A stretch of 64,000 bases of DNA from the NCBI RefSeq assembly GCF_000369065.1, contig NZ_KB849800.1, positions 547,673 through 611,672 on the forward strand. Reading direction: 5' to 3'. Numbering within the stretch: position 1 is the stretch's first letter; every line of letters starts with the position of its first letter. Shown in pieces: positions 18,809 to 27,949 of this stretch. The translations under genes were made by a program, and so were the position numbers. This DNA is from Acinetobacter haemolyticus CIP 64.3 = MTCC 9819 (GTDB lineage Bacteria; Pseudomonadota; Gammaproteobacteria; Pseudomonadales; Moraxellaceae). The notes under the pieces are model-generated. The model saw nothing but the letters and a program-made list of their open reading frames with translations, was not told the origin of the DNA and did no database searches.

Positions 18809-20254
18809 TTATTCTTCATCATCATATTGAGCGTAGAACTCAGGTGAGAGATTACTAAAACGAGTGTATTGACCTTCAAAGGCAAGGCGAACACTACCGA
18901 TCGGACCATTACGCTGTTTACCAATAATGATTTCGGCTGTACCTGCTTCTTTTGATTCTTTGTTATAGACTTCATCACGATAAATGAACATGATTAAGTC
19001 AGCATCCTGTTCGATAGCACCGGATTCACGTAAGTCAGACATTACAGGACGTTTGTTTGGTCGGTTCTCCAAACTACGGTTAAGCTGTGAAAGTGCAATC
19101 ACTGGACAGTTCATTTCTTTGGCTAAGGCTTTTAAGCTACGAGAGATTTCTGAAATCTCGCCAACACGGTTATCACCCATACCAGGGACTTTCATCAATT
19201 GTAAGTAATCGACCATAATACAACCGATTTTGCCATCATGCATTTTGGCAATTCGTCGTGCACGGGCACGAAGTTCTGTTGGAGGTAGAGCAGAAGAATC
19301 ATCAATATATAGGTGCATCTCTTGCAGCTGCAAAATCGTACCTGTAACCTTGGTCCACTCATCGGCATCAAGATTACCTGAGCGCAAATGTCCCTGATGA
19401 ACTTTACCCATTGCAGAAATCAAACGCATGGCGATAGAGTCTGCTGGCATTTCCATAGAAAACACTAACGCTGGTAATCTGTTGTATTGCAATACACTTT
19501 CAACCAAATTCATGGCAAAAGTGGTTTTTCCCATAGATGGACGAGCCGCAACAATAATCAAGTCACCGGCTTGCATCCCTGAGGTTTTATTATCAAGTTC
19601 CACAAACCCTGTAGTTAAACCTGTAATGTTTCCATCAAGTTTTGATAATTCATCTAATTTAGTGATGACATCCGCGGTAACTGAACTAATCGATTTGGGG
19701 CCCGAATCTTTCTTATTATTATTGTGTTGTTCTGCTAAAGAGAAAATTTGAGTTTCTGCTAAATCTAGAATTTCACTGACAGGTCGACCTTTGGTGTCAT
19801 ACGCATTTTGTAAAATATCACTGCTGACTTTGATCATGGTACGTAGTGTTGAGAACTCTTTGATTTTATTGGCATAAGTTTCAAGATTATAGAAGCTTGA
19901 AGGTGAGTCAGCCATCAATTGCATCAAGTATTCTTCACCACCAATTGCATCTAACAGGTTTTGTTTGAGTAACCAGTCATTGACCAAAACGGCATCATAC
20001 GGTGAGTTTTCCTGTGCCAGTTTTTCGATGGCGCGATAAATATATTTATGACGTGTCGCATAAAAATCATTTTCTTTGAGTAGATCACTTACTTGTTCAA
20101 AAGACTCAGCAACTGTCATCAGCGCAGCAAGAACTGCTTGTTCAATCGCAAGATTGTGGGGAGGGGTACGAAACTCCTTTAGCTGACCTGAGTCACTCAC
20201 TTTACTCTCTGTGTTTGGAGAATTTTTTGTAAAATTGGCATTCGCCTGTGACAT
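18809..20254 (-). CDS. dnaB: Replicative DNA helicase
   Basis: DnaB is the hexameric 5'-3' helicase of the replication fork. The 481-residue sequence has the N-terminal primase-interaction domain (PHNLAIEQAVLAALM), a linker, and the RecA-like motor with Walker A ARPSMGKTTFAMNL, Walker B CIMVDYLQLM, and LSQLNRSLENRPNKRPVMSDLRESGAIEQDAD. No intein is present. The gene is monocistronic or joined to alr. The first 25 residues are Ser/Thr/Asn-rich and probably disordered. Confidence 0.97.
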   Translation of the reverse strand: MSQANANFTKNSPNTESKVSDSGQLKEFRTPPHNLAIEQAVLAALMTVAESFEQVSDLLKENDFYATRHKYIYRAIEKLAQENSPYDAVLVNDWLLKQNLLDAIGGEEYLMQLMADSPSSFYNLETYANKIKEFSTLRTMIKVSSDILQNAYDTKGRPVSEILDLAETQIFSLAEQHNNNKKDSGPKSISSVTADVITKLDELSKLDGNITGLTTGFVELDNKTSGMQAGDLIIVAARPSMGKTTFAMNLVESVLQYNRLPALVFSMEMPADSIAMRLISAMGKVHQGHLRSGNLDADEWTKVTGTILQLQEMHLYIDDSSALPPTELRARARRIAKMHDGKIGCIMVDYLQLMKVPGMGDNRVGEISEISRSLKALAKEMNCPVIALSQLNRSLENRPNKRPVMSDLRESGAIEQDADLIMFIYRDEVYNKESKEAGTAEIIIGKQRNGPIGSVRLAFEGQYTRFSNLSPEFYAQYDDEE

Positions 20255-20373
20255 AACAAGACCTAATAAAAAAGATGAAACATAACCGAGTGACTATCTT
20301 AATCCAAATGGAGGTCAACGCGACAATTTAATTCATTGAAAATTGTGTAAGTGGTGAAAAAGTGTGGGTGAGT

Positions 20374-20709
20374 TCAGAGCCGATTGGCTGCCCCCCATTG
20401 GCACATCATATCTAATAGAGGAATCAAGGATAGTCCTCGTTCTGATAAGCAATATTCAACTTTAGGGGGGATTTGTGGATATTCCTTACGAATAATCAGT
20501 TGATCTTTTTCCATTTCTTTCAAGGTTAGACTTAAGGTTTTGAATGAAATATTACGAATTGAGCGTTTTAACTCATTGAATCGCATAATAGATTTATGTT
20601 GATAAAGCCAATATATAATAATCATTTTGTACTTACCATTGATTAAGGAAAGCGTATATCCAAAATCAGTTTGTCCTAAGTCAATATGTGGTGGTGCGCA
20701 GGTTTCCAT
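20374..20709 (-). CDS. HxlR-family transcriptional regulator
   Basis: A 111-residue single-domain winged-helix regulator. Features of the HxlR family are an early Cys (METC), YTLSLINGKYKMIIIYWL, RFNELKRSIRNISFKTLSLTLKEME (recognition helix) and the wing VEYCLSERGLSL. HxlR members often sense electrophiles or diamide through N-terminal Cys residues. It is divergent from the quinone-reductase-like gene at 20844, the arrangement expected when a regulator controls a detoxifying reductase. No downstream gene shares its transcript. Confidence 0.9.
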   Translation of the reverse strand: METCAPPHIDLGQTDFGYTLSLINGKYKMIIIYWLYQHKSIMRFNELKRSIRNISFKTLSLTLKEMEKDQLIIRKEYPQIPPKVEYCLSERGLSLIPLLDMMCQWGAANRL

Positions 20710-20722
20710 TGTTATCTTCTGA

Positions 20723-20811
20723 CACTAACTTTTGGTTTAGTATATAACCATAATGACCGTACTTATATAATTTGTAGCATGCTTTTATAATTAATTTCAT
20801 ACTTGTTAGTG
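20723..20811. promoter_or_regulatory. Divergent promoter region with CACTAAC/GTTAGTG half-sites
   Basis: CACTAAC (20723-20729) and its reverse complement GTTAGTG (20805-20811) bracket the 134-base gap between the HxlR gene and the reductase gene. The first copy is also part of a local imperfect palindrome ACTAA-N8-TTAGT. These are operator candidates seen by eye only. Confidence 0.3.
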
Positions 20812-20843
20812 AAAGACTTAAATGTCTGTTGTGATGGTTTGAA

Positions 20844-21398
20844 ATGAAGAAAACACTCGTGATTGTTGCTCATCCAGATATTGAAAACTCTGTCATAAAT
20901 AAACGATGGATTGAGGAGTTAAGTCAATATTCAGATGAATTTACTGTGCATCAACTTTATCAACAGTATCCTGATGGGCATATTGATGTGGCAAAAGAAC
21001 AAGCATTGGTTGAATCACACCAAAATTTGGTTCTTCAGTTTCCGATTTATTGGTTTAACTGTCCGCCATTATTGAAACAGTGGCTTGATGATGTACTGAC
21101 TTATGGTTGGGCCTATGGTTCAGCAGGAAATCAGTTAAAAGATAAGAAAATAACGCTAGCAGTTTCTGCTGGCATTAAAGAAAAAGATTATGCAGCAGAT
21201 GGTCGCTATCAATTTTCTCTAAAAGAGTTGTGTTTACCTTTTGAATTAACTGCGCGATATGTAAAAGCCGATTATCAACCAATGTATGTTTTTTATGGAA
21301 TGGATACAAATCCTGAAGAAGGAGAGACTCAACCTACGAGGAATGAAATCAATCAGAGTGCGGTGGATTATGTGAAATATTTATTGCAGATAGGTTAG
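20844..21398 (+). CDS. Flavodoxin-fold NAD(P)H:quinone oxidoreductase (KefF/YwrO-like)
   Basis: The 184-residue protein has the Flavodoxin_2 fold: KTLVIVAHPDIENSVINKRW at the FMN phosphate loop, FQFPIYWF-type strand LVLQFPIYWFNCPPLLKQWLDDVL, and a GWAYG loop that contacts the flavin. Members reduce quinones by two electrons or assist glutathione-gated potassium efflux. No kef transporter is adjacent. The divergent HxlR regulator suggests induction by electrophiles or quinones. It is likely cytoplasmic and dimeric. Confidence 0.88.
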   Translation: MKKTLVIVAHPDIENSVINKRWIEELSQYSDEFTVHQLYQQYPDGHIDVAKEQALVESHQNLVLQFPIYWFNCPPLLKQWLDDVLTYGWAYGSAGNQLKDKKITLAVSAGIKEKDYAADGRYQFSLKELCLPFELTARYVKADYQPMYVFYGMDTNPEEGETQPTRNEINQSAVDYVKYLLQIG

Positions 21399-21441
21399 CT
21401 GTATGTTCAATAAATAGGATAATTTACAAATCAGCAGACAT

Positions 21442-21472
21442 AAAAAAAGAGCATGTAAAACATGCTCTTTTT
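21442..21472 (-). terminator. Terminator after rplI
   Basis: The stem AAAGAGCATG / CATGCTCTTT with loop TAAAA has A-runs and T-runs on both sides, so it can act in either direction. It lies 12 bases past the rplI stop codon and also beyond the convergent reductase gene. Confidence 0.8.
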
Positions 21473-21483
21473 CTTTGCAGAAA

Positions 21484-21930
21484 TTACTCAGATACGATAG
21501 TAACGAGAACTTCAGCAACAACATCATGATGCAATTGGATTGCGATGTTGAATTCACCAGTGTGACGAAGCGCACCATTTGGTAAACGAACTTCTGCACG
21601 GTCAACAACAAGACCAGCGTTCGTTAAAGCGTCAGCAATATCACGAGTACCGATAGAACCGAACAATTTACCTTCATCACCAGCTTTAGCTGTGATTACG
21701 ATATTTACTTCGTTCAATTGTTCAGCACGTGCATTTGCAGCAGCTAAAATATCAGCTTCTTGTTTTTCAAGTTCAGCACGACGAGCTTCAAAAGCAGCAG
21801 TGTTTGCTTCAGTTGCAGCTACAGCTTTACCTTGAGGGATCAAGAAGTTACGACCGTAACCAGCTTTAACTGATACTTTGTCGCCTAATTTACCAAGGTT
21901 CTTAATGCGTTGTAATAAGATAACGTCCAC
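21484..21930 (-). CDS. rplI: 50S ribosomal protein L9
   Basis: The 148-residue sequence has the family N-terminus [32 protein letters not shown], the long connecting helix (about 40-75) and the C-terminal RNA-binding domain with [16 protein letters not shown]9 sits at the base of the L1 stalk and supports reading-frame fidelity. It is the last gene of rpsF-rpsR-rplI, 12 bases after rpsR. No priB gene lies between rpsF and rpsR, unlike in enterobacteria. Confidence 0.98.
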   Translation of the reverse strand: MDVILLQRIKNLGKLGDKVSVKAGYGRNFLIPQGKAVAATEANTAAFEARRAELEKQEADILAAANARAEQLNEVNIVITAKAGDEGKLFGSIGTRDIADALTNAGLVVDRAEVRLPNGALRHTGEFNIAIQLHHDVVAEVLVTIVSE

Positions 21931-21942
21931 AGCTCACCTCAC

Positions 21943-22170
21943 TTACTTATGGTTGTCAGTGTACGGAATCAAAGACAAATAGCGAGCTTGTTTAATAGCT
22001 AACGCTAATTGACGTTGATAACGAGCTTTAGTACCTGTAATACGGCTAGGAACAATCTTGCCGTTTTCAGTGATGTACTGTTTTAAAGTGTCGATATCTT
22101 TGTAGTCGATGTACGCAACATTCTCAGCTGTAAAGCGGCAGAACTTGCGACGACGGTAAAAACGTGCCAT
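21943..22170 (-). CDS. rpsR: 30S ribosomal protein S18
   Basis: A 75-residue basic protein with the S18 signature [54 protein letters not shown]18 pairs with S6 on the platform of the small subunit. It is separated from rpsF by 11 bases with an AGGAGAA-type ribosome site. Confidence 0.98.
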
Positions 22171-22181
22171 TGATGTTCTCC

Positions 22182-22565
22182 TTATTCAGCTTCTTGTACT
22201 GCTTGTTGTGCTTCTTCACGTTGAGCTTTACGCGCACGTTTTTCTTCAGCACTCTTAGCAAGTAAAGATTCTTCAGTAATTGCGTGTTCACGACGGATGA
22301 TGATGTTACGAATAATTGCGTCGTTATAACGGAACAATTCTTCTAATTCATCAAGAGTCGTTTGACCACATTCAACATTCATAAGAATGTAGTGTGCTTT
22401 GTGAATCTTGTTAATCGGGTAAGCCAATTGGCGGCGGCCCCAATCTTCTAAACGGTGAATTTGACCTTCAGCTTCTTTGATCTGAGAGATATAGCGTTCA
22501 ACCATACCTACAACTTGATCGCTTTGGTCTGGATGTACCAAAAGTACGATTTCGTAGTGACGCAT
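22182..22565 (-). CDS. rpsF: 30S ribosomal protein S6
   Basis: The 127-residue product starts [18 protein letters not shown], the S6 hallmark, and continues with [28 protein letters not shown]6 binds S18 and central-domain 16S rRNA. The C-terminal 30 residues are a charged Glu/Lys/Arg/Ala/Gln tail, longer than the core fold and reminiscent of the E. coli tail that receives added glutamates. A leader structure that can hide the ribosome site precedes the gene. Confidence 0.98.
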   Translation of the reverse strand: MRHYEIVLLVHPDQSDQVVGMVERYISQIKEAEGQIHRLEDWGRRQLAYPINKIHKAHYILMNVECGQTTLDELEELFRYNDAIIRNIIIRREHAITEESLLAKSAEEKRARKAQREEAQQAVQEAE

Positions 22566-22571
22566 TGTCAG

Positions 22572-22619
22572 CTCCTTACGGTTTAAACAGCCCCTAATGT
22601 ATAAATTAGAAGCAAGGAG
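22572..22619 (-). promoter_or_regulatory. Candidate S6:S18-binding leader of rpsF
   Basis: On the minus strand CTCCTT (22619-22614) can pair with the rpsF ribosome site AAGGAG (22577-22572). A CCG triplet (22581-22579) sits just 5' of the second arm, and an inner hairpin CTAAT/ATTAG closes the loop. The known S6:S18 autoregulatory leader has this layout: sequestered ribosome site plus conserved CCG. Pairing is seen; protein binding is inferred. Confidence 0.5.
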
Positions 22620-22720
22620 TCATAACTAAAAAGTTATGTCGCAAATTGCGAAGCGTGAATTTTAGGTGGTTTTCAATCAAATAACAAGGAAAACTTCGAA
22701 GAAATGCAAGATGTTTGCGA

Positions 22721-22755
22721 TGAGAAAAAGATAGAGAGGTTCTCTATCTTTTTTA
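22721..22755 (-). terminator. cyo operon terminator
   Basis: The perfect stem AAAAAGATAGAGA / TCTCTATCTTTTT with a 3-base loop overlaps the cyoE stop codon and gives a T-run on the minus strand. It separates the cyo operon from the rpsF promoter. Confidence 0.85.
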
Positions 22756-23631
22756 AAAAATTGGAAAGAGTGGTGCAGGGGTTTTAAAGGTAAAGCTAAA
22801 ACTTAAACTAATTACTGTAATTAAAATCACAGAGAATAAGAAAAAGCGCTTTGCCCAAAGCTGATCATTTTCTGCTTTAAATCCTAAGATACCAATATAA
22901 AGCCAGTAAACACAAAGTACATTACAGATCACCAAAAACAAAATATTGGTGTATCCATAAATAAACAATGCGTTCATCGCCAATGTAAATAAAACCACAT
23001 AGATCAGTGATTCAATTTTGGTTCGTATGATTGAACGAGCGACTGGTAAAATTGGAACTCCTGCATTTTTGTAATCATCAAAACGATAGATGGCAATTGC
23101 CCATGAATGTGGCATTTGCCATAAAGCGTATGCAACAAAGAGCAATAAAGCCGCCATATCAAATTGATGACTCACAGCCGTATAACCTATGACAGGTGGA
23201 CTCGCTCCAGAAATACTACCAATAACGGTTTGATGGATTGTGGTGCGTTTTGTCCACAAACTATAAAAACCGACATAAACCACAAAACCAATTACAGCAA
23301 ATAAAAAAGCATACGCGTTGATAAAGAACCAAAGGATGCTGAACCCCATTACACCTAACACAAGGGCATAACACATTGCGACAGTAGGGGAAATGGTTTT
23401 CTTGACAAGCGCACGATTCATAGTACGTTGCATTTTTTGATCGATGTCTTGGTCAATTACATTATTTACAACACATCCTGATGCAACGACGAGCGTTGTT
23501 CCGATAAGTGTAAGTAATAATAAGAGGTAGTCAATAGAGCCTTGGGCGGCTAAAAAGAAGCCGCCCAAGGTGGTAATAAAATTACCGAAGAGAATTCCTG
23601 GCTTAGTCAGGAATAAGTACTTTTTCCACAT
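22753..23631 (-). CDS. cyoE: Protoheme IX farnesyltransferase (heme O synthase)
   Basis: CyoE farnesylates heme B to heme O for the bo3 oxidase. It is a polytopic UbiA-type prenyltransferase of 292 residues with about eight or nine membrane segments. The two prenyl-diphosphate motifs are visible: NNVIDQDIDQKM (about residue 55) and a later DDYKNAGVPILPV. The KPGILFGN start is typical. It is the last gene of cyoABCDE, 10 bases after cyoD. Confidence 0.96.
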   Translation of the reverse strand: MWKKYLFLTKPGILFGNFITTLGGFFLAAQGSIDYLLLLLTLIGTTLVVASGCVVNNVIDQDIDQKMQRTMNRALVKKTISPTVAMCYALVLGVMGFSILWFFINAYAFLFAVIGFVVYVGFYSLWTKRTTIHQTVIGSISGASPPVIGYTAVSHQFDMAALLLFVAYALWQMPHSWAIAIYRFDDYKNAGVPILPVARSIIRTKIESLIYVVLFTLAMNALFIYGYTNILFLVICNVLCVYWLYIGILGFKAENDQLWAKRFFLFSVILITVISLSFSFTFKTPAPLFPIF

Positions 23632-23641
23632 GACAATCAGT

Positions 23642-23971
23642 TTAGATCATCATGTTGTAGTGTAGGTAATTCATAATCCACACAGAGCCAACTAAAAGTA
23701 CGGCAATACATAAAATCGTGTAGATAAATGCAATAAGATTCCAACGCTGATCAGATGATGTATTCATGTGTAGGAAGTACACAAGCTGTACAAGTACCTG
23801 AGCAACTGCAGTAATTGCAATGACAGTAACTAAAATGCCACGACTAAAACCACCTGCCATCACCATCCCAAAAGGGATGATGGTAAGAATGACAGAAAGA
23901 ATAAAGCCTACTGTGTATTGTTTTACATTACCGTGCGATGCACCTGCAGCATTATGGTCATGACTACTCAT
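23642..23971 (-). CDS. cyoD: Cytochrome bo3 ubiquinol oxidase subunit IV
   Basis: A small membrane subunit of 109 residues with three transmembrane helices (YTVGFILSVILTIIPFGMV, ILVTVIAITAVAQVLVQLVYFLHM, and LIAFIYTILCIAVLLVGSVWIM) and the family block FLHMN. An upstream in-frame ATG exists at 24016 inside cyoC. The ATG at 23971 overlaps the cyoC stop in TAATG, marking translational coupling, and yields the usual MSSHDHN-type start. Confidence 0.94.
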   Translation of the reverse strand: MSSHDHNAAGASHGNVKQYTVGFILSVILTIIPFGMVMAGGFSRGILVTVIAITAVAQVLVQLVYFLHMNTSSDQRWNLIAFIYTILCIAVLLVGSVWIMNYLHYNMMI

Positions 23972-24591
23972 TAGAGAACTCCCAGTAAGTAAACGACGCT
24001 GAATACACAGATCCAAACGATGTCAAGGAAGTGCCAGAACAAGCTTAAGCAAGCAAGACGACGTGTATTCGGTAGTGTCAAACCGTTCTGTTTGATTTGA
24101 TACATCAAAACAGCCATCCACACTAGACCAGAAGTTACGTGGATACCGTGCGTACCAACCAAAGTAAAGAACGCAGATAAGAACGCACTCTTCGTTGGTC
24201 CATAACCTTCATGAACAAGGTGATGGAACTCATAGATTTCCATCCCAATGAACGTTGCACCAAAAATAAAAGTAACGATTAACCATAAAAGAACTTGGTT
24301 AACATTCTTTTTGTATGATGCAAGTACTGCAAAACCAAATGTCACAGAGGAAATTAGGAGTGCAAAGGTTTCAGCTAAAACGAATCCCAAAGAATCATGG
24401 AATAAGTCGTAAGCACTAGGTGTACCCGGTGGAATATGACTGCTTAATACAGCAAATGCGATGAAGAGTGATCCGAAAAGGATCAAGTCACTCATCAAAT
24501 ATGTCCAGAAACCAAAGACCGTTAAGTCTGTATCATCATGTTCGTGATGACCGTCGTGTCCGTGGTTATCGTGATGAAGTACTTCAGCCAT
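23971..24591 (-). CDS. cyoC: Cytochrome bo3 ubiquinol oxidase subunit III
   Basis: The 206-residue subunit has a His/Asp-rich cytoplasmic N-terminus ([14 protein letters not shown]) and five transmembrane helices beginning [19 protein letters not shown], with the family motifs GMEIYEF and HGIHVTSG. It stabilises the oxidase core. It starts 4 bases after cyoB and overlaps cyoD by one base. Confidence 0.96.
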   Translation of the reverse strand: MAEVLHHDNHGHDGHHEHDDTDLTVFGFWTYLMSDLILFGSLFIAFAVLSSHIPPGTPSAYDLFHDSLGFVLAETFALLISSVTFGFAVLASYKKNVNQVLLWLIVTFIFGATFIGMEIYEFHHLVHEGYGPTKSAFLSAFFTLVGTHGIHVTSGLVWMAVLMYQIKQNGLTLPNTRRLACLSLFWHFLDIVWICVFSVVYLLGVL

Positions 24592-24595
24592 ATCC

Positions 24596-26578
24596 TTAGT
24601 CCTTCTTCAAGTGTTTTTCAAGTAACGCATAGCGTTCATTTTCAATACGTTCAACTTCAGCAGCTGGAACATAGTAGTCAACATTCTTAGTGAATGAGCT
24701 TACGATGAAGCTGATGATCGCAGCAACGAAAGAAACCGCTACAAGCCACCAAATATGCCAGATGAGCGCGAAACCAAGAATGGTAATGAACATCGCAATG
24801 ACGAAACCAGCAGCACGATTTGTCGGCATGTGGATATCTTCATACTTTGTATTGCGAGCGTAGGCAACACCATTTTCTTTGTCAGTCCAGAAGCGATCAA
24901 TACCATCAGCAGCAGGAACATGCGCAAAGTTATAGAACGGAGCAGGAGAAGATGTTGCCCATTCAAGCGTACGGCCATCCCATGGGTCACCTGTGTAGTC
25001 CATATTGTCCTTACGTTGTAAGAAGCCAACGATGATTTGCATTAAGAAACATGCAATACCGATTGCAATAAGAACAGCACCAAATAACGCGATCGCTAAG
25101 TACGGATCCCATTCAGGGTTGTCATATGTATTCAAACGACGAGTCATACCCATGAAACCAAGGATATAAAGCGGCATGAATGCAAAATAGAAACCAATGA
25201 ACCAGAACCAGAACGCAGCTTTACCCCATGCTTCATTGAGCTTCCAACCAAACATTTTCGGCCAGTAGAAAATGATGCCGGCAAACATACCAAACACCAC
25301 ACCACCGATAATTACGTTATGGAAGTGAGCAATCAAGAAGAGTGAGTTATGTACTAGGAAGTCCGCAGGTGGAACAGCCATAAGTACACCAGTCAAACCA
25401 CCGATACCGAATGTTACAAGGAAGCCAAGCGTCCATAACATTGGAGTCGTATAGGTAATGCGACCTTTGTACATGGTGAACAACCAAGAGAAGATTTTTA
25501 CACCAGTCGGAATCGCAATAACCATGGTCATGATACCGAAGAACGCATTTACGTTCGCACCAGCACCCATGGTAAAGAAGTGGTGAAGCCATACAACGAA
25601 TGCAAGTACAGTAATTGCGATTGTTGCATACACCATTGATTTGTAACCGAACAACGTCTTGCGAGAGAAGGTTGAAACGATTTCTGAGTATAGACCAAAT
25701 GCTGGTAATACCAAGATATATACTTCAGGGTGGCCCCATGTCCAAATCAAGTTCACATAAAGCATTGGACTACCGCCAAGCTCATTTGTGAAGAAATGGA
25801 AACCGAAATAACGGTCTAACGTTAACATCGCAAGTGTACCTGTTAAAACAGGGAACGATGCAATGATCAAGACAGCCGTACAAAGTGAAGTCCAAGTGAA
25901 GATTGGCATGTCCATAAGTTTCATGCCAGGCGCACGCATTTTGATGATGGTAACGAAGAAGTTAACACCTGTTAAAAGCGTACCTAGACCAGAAACCTGT
26001 AGTGCCCAAATATAGTAATCTACACCAACACCAGGAGAATATTCGATTCCTGACAGAGGAGGATATGCCATCCAACCTGTTGCAGCGAACTCACCTAGTG
26101 CGAGAGAAACCATCATGAGACCCGCAGCACCGGCAAATAACCAGAAGCTAAGTGAGTTCAATAATGGGAATGCAACGTCACGCGCACCAATTTGCAATGG
26201 CACCGAGATGTTCATCATACCTACGACTAGACCCATTGCTACGAAGAAGATCATGATTACACCGTGTGCGGTGAAAATCTGGTCGTAGTGTTCAGGGTGT
26301 AAATAGCCTTCGCCGCCACCTTTCGCAAGGAAAAGTTGCAAACGCATCATGATCGCATCTGCGAAACCACGCAAAAGCATGATGACAGAAACGATGATAT
26401 ACATGATACCAATTTTTTTATGGTCTACTGATGTGAACCATTCGTTCCACAGGTAGCCCCATTTTTTGAAATAAGTAATACCACCAACAAGAGCGATACC
26501 ACCTAGAATCATCATTGCAACAGTAACCAACACGATTGGATCGTGCGGAATTGCATCAAGTCCTAACTTTCCAAACAT
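24596..26578 (-). CDS. cyoB: Cytochrome bo3 ubiquinol oxidase subunit I
   Basis: The catalytic subunit of 660 residues with about 15 membrane helices carries low-spin heme B, high-spin heme O and CuB. Visible motifs are [14 protein letters not shown] (heme ligand His), [17 protein letters not shown] (CuB His with the cross-linked Tyr), [11 protein letters not shown] (the two CuB His) and [13 protein letters not shown] (heme ligands). All metal ligands are present, so the enzyme should be active as a proton-pumping quinol oxidase. Confidence 0.98.
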   Translation of the reverse strand: MFGKLGLDAIPHDPIVLVTVAMMILGGIALVGGITYFKKWGYLWNEWFTSVDHKKIGIMYIIVSVIMLLRGFADAIMMRLQLFLAKGGGEGYLHPEHYDQIFTAHGVIMIFFVAMGLVVGMMNISVPLQIGARDVAFPLLNSLSFWLFAGAAGLMMVSLALGEFAATGWMAYPPLSGIEYSPGVGVDYYIWALQVSGLGTLLTGVNFFVTIIKMRAPGMKLMDMPIFTWTSLCTAVLIIASFPVLTGTLAMLTLDRYFGFHFFTNELGGSPMLYVNLIWTWGHPEVYILVLPAFGLYSEIVSTFSRKTLFGYKSMVYATIAITVLAFVVWLHHFFTMGAGANVNAFFGIMTMVIAIPTGVKIFSWLFTMYKGRITYTTPMLWTLGFLVTFGIGGLTGVLMAVPPADFLVHNSLFLIAHFHNVIIGGVVFGMFAGIIFYWPKMFGWKLNEAWGKAAFWFWFIGFYFAFMPLYILGFMGMTRRLNTYDNPEWDPYLAIALFGAVLIAIGIACFLMQIIVGFLQRKDNMDYTGDPWDGRTLEWATSSPAPFYNFAHVPAADGIDRFWTDKENGVAYARNTKYEDIHMPTNRAAGFVIAMFITILGFALIWHIWWLVAVSFVAAIISFIVSSFTKNVDYYVPAAEVERIENERYALLEKHLKKD

Positions 26579-26581
26579 GTC

Positions 26582-27652
26582 TTATTCCTCTGCAGAAGCT
26601 GTGGCATGTTCATCATTAGTATGAGTCGCTTCAGTTGCATGCTCAGTTGACGCTGAGTGGTCTGCACCATGATAGTTGCTCATATAATGATTGATAACAG
26701 ATTCGAACAATTTAGGCTCAACTGAAGAATAATAAGTCACAGCATGTGGCTCAGTTGGATAAGGCTTCATTTCTTCAGCCGCTTTCTTTTCTTCTGGAGT
26801 CTTTGCTCTTGCTACAAGTGCGTCGATCTGATGTTTAGAACGATTGCCATCTTTAAGCGTTGCTAATTCAGCTTGATCAAGCGTACCTTTTTGAATAGCT
26901 GTAGTGCCATTTTCGTCAACTACAACGGTATTACCTTGACCCGATTTAACAGCTTCTACCCATTGTGCAAATTCAGCATCAGTTACACTATGTGCTTTAA
27001 AGCGCATTTGAGAGAAACCGTAGCCTGAATAGTTTGCTGAGATACCACGGAATACACCAGGTTCATCTGCCAATAGATGGAGGTGAGTTTGCATACCTGC
27101 CATGGCATAGATTTGACCACCTAACTGTGGAATGAAGAATGAATTCATTGTGAAGTTAGATGTAATCTTAAAGCTTACAGGCGTTTGTTCTGGGAAGCGT
27201 ACTTCATTTACCGTTGCAATGTTTTGCTCAGGATAGATAAAGATCCATTTAAACTGTTCAGCAATAACTTGAATCGTTAATGGAGCTTTATCAGACTCTA
27301 ACGGACGGTAAGGGTCGTACTTGTGGGAACCCCACCAAGTTAACCAAGCTAAAATACCAATAATAATGACAGGAATACCCCAAACAACAATTTCAATTGC
27401 TGTAGAGTGTGCCCATGTAGGTTTATAGTCTGCATCTTTATTCGACGCGCGATATTTCCAACCAAACCACAATGCCATAACAATTGATGGAATAACCACC
27501 AATAGCATGAGATAGATCGCAGTCATCATTAGGCTACTTTGACCTTGACCAACTGGACCTTTATTGTTTAGAAGTACCATATCACCACCGCACCCGGTTA
27601 AGAGCACAGCAAGCGTTGATAAAGACAATACAGCTAAAATCGTTTGTCTCAT
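26582..27652 (-). CDS. cyoA: Cytochrome bo3 ubiquinol oxidase subunit II
   Basis: The 356-residue lipoprotein subunit has lipobox LLTGCGG (Cys at about 21), two transmembrane helices and a periplasmic cupredoxin domain with SFFIPQLGGQIYAMAGMQTHLH. The CuA ligands of cytochrome c oxidases are absent, as expected for a quinol oxidase. The C-terminus extends about 40 residues beyond the E. coli form as a His/Glu/Thr/Ala-rich tail (HATEATHTNDEHATASAEE). It is the first gene of the operon; the 297-base gap upstream should hold the promoter. Confidence 0.96.
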   Translation of the reverse strand: MRQTILAVLSLSTLAVLLTGCGGDMVLLNNKGPVGQGQSSLMMTAIYLMLLVVIPSIVMALWFGWKYRASNKDADYKPTWAHSTAIEIVVWGIPVIIIGILAWLTWWGSHKYDPYRPLESDKAPLTIQVIAEQFKWIFIYPEQNIATVNEVRFPEQTPVSFKITSNFTMNSFFIPQLGGQIYAMAGMQTHLHLLADEPGVFRGISANYSGYGFSQMRFKAHSVTDAEFAQWVEAVKSGQGNTVVVDENGTTAIQKGTLDQAELATLKDGNRSKHQIDALVARAKTPEEKKAAEEMKPYPTEPHAVTYYSSVEPKLFESVINHYMSNYHGADHSASTEHATEATHTNDEHATASAEE

Positions 27653-27904
27653 TTTACAACCTCGGTGAAGAGTCCCATTCCCTAATTAAATTATGGGATA
27701 GCGATTAAAGTGTCGCATGAATGATAAGAATTTTTTGTGAAATGCTTAGCAATCATGCGACACCGCTACGTTGTTGGGCATTATGCCTCATATTGAAAAA
27801 CTAAGCTACTGATAAAGTGGTCTGAAATGCTTGTTTTAAAACCCGATTTATTTTGTAAGGATTGTTATTTGGCTATATGCTTTTTCTATAAATATCAGCT
27901 TAAT

Positions 27905-27940
27905 ATAAAGAAAAGAGGAATAAATCCTCTTTTCTTTATC
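27905..27940 (-). terminator. Terminator after the RDD/GYF gene
   Basis: A perfect 13-bp stem AAAGAAAAGAGGA / TCCTCTTTTCTTT with a 5-base loop begins 10 bases past the gene stop and gives a T-rich 3' arm on the minus strand. Confidence 0.75.
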
Positions 27941-27949
27941 GATTTGTAA

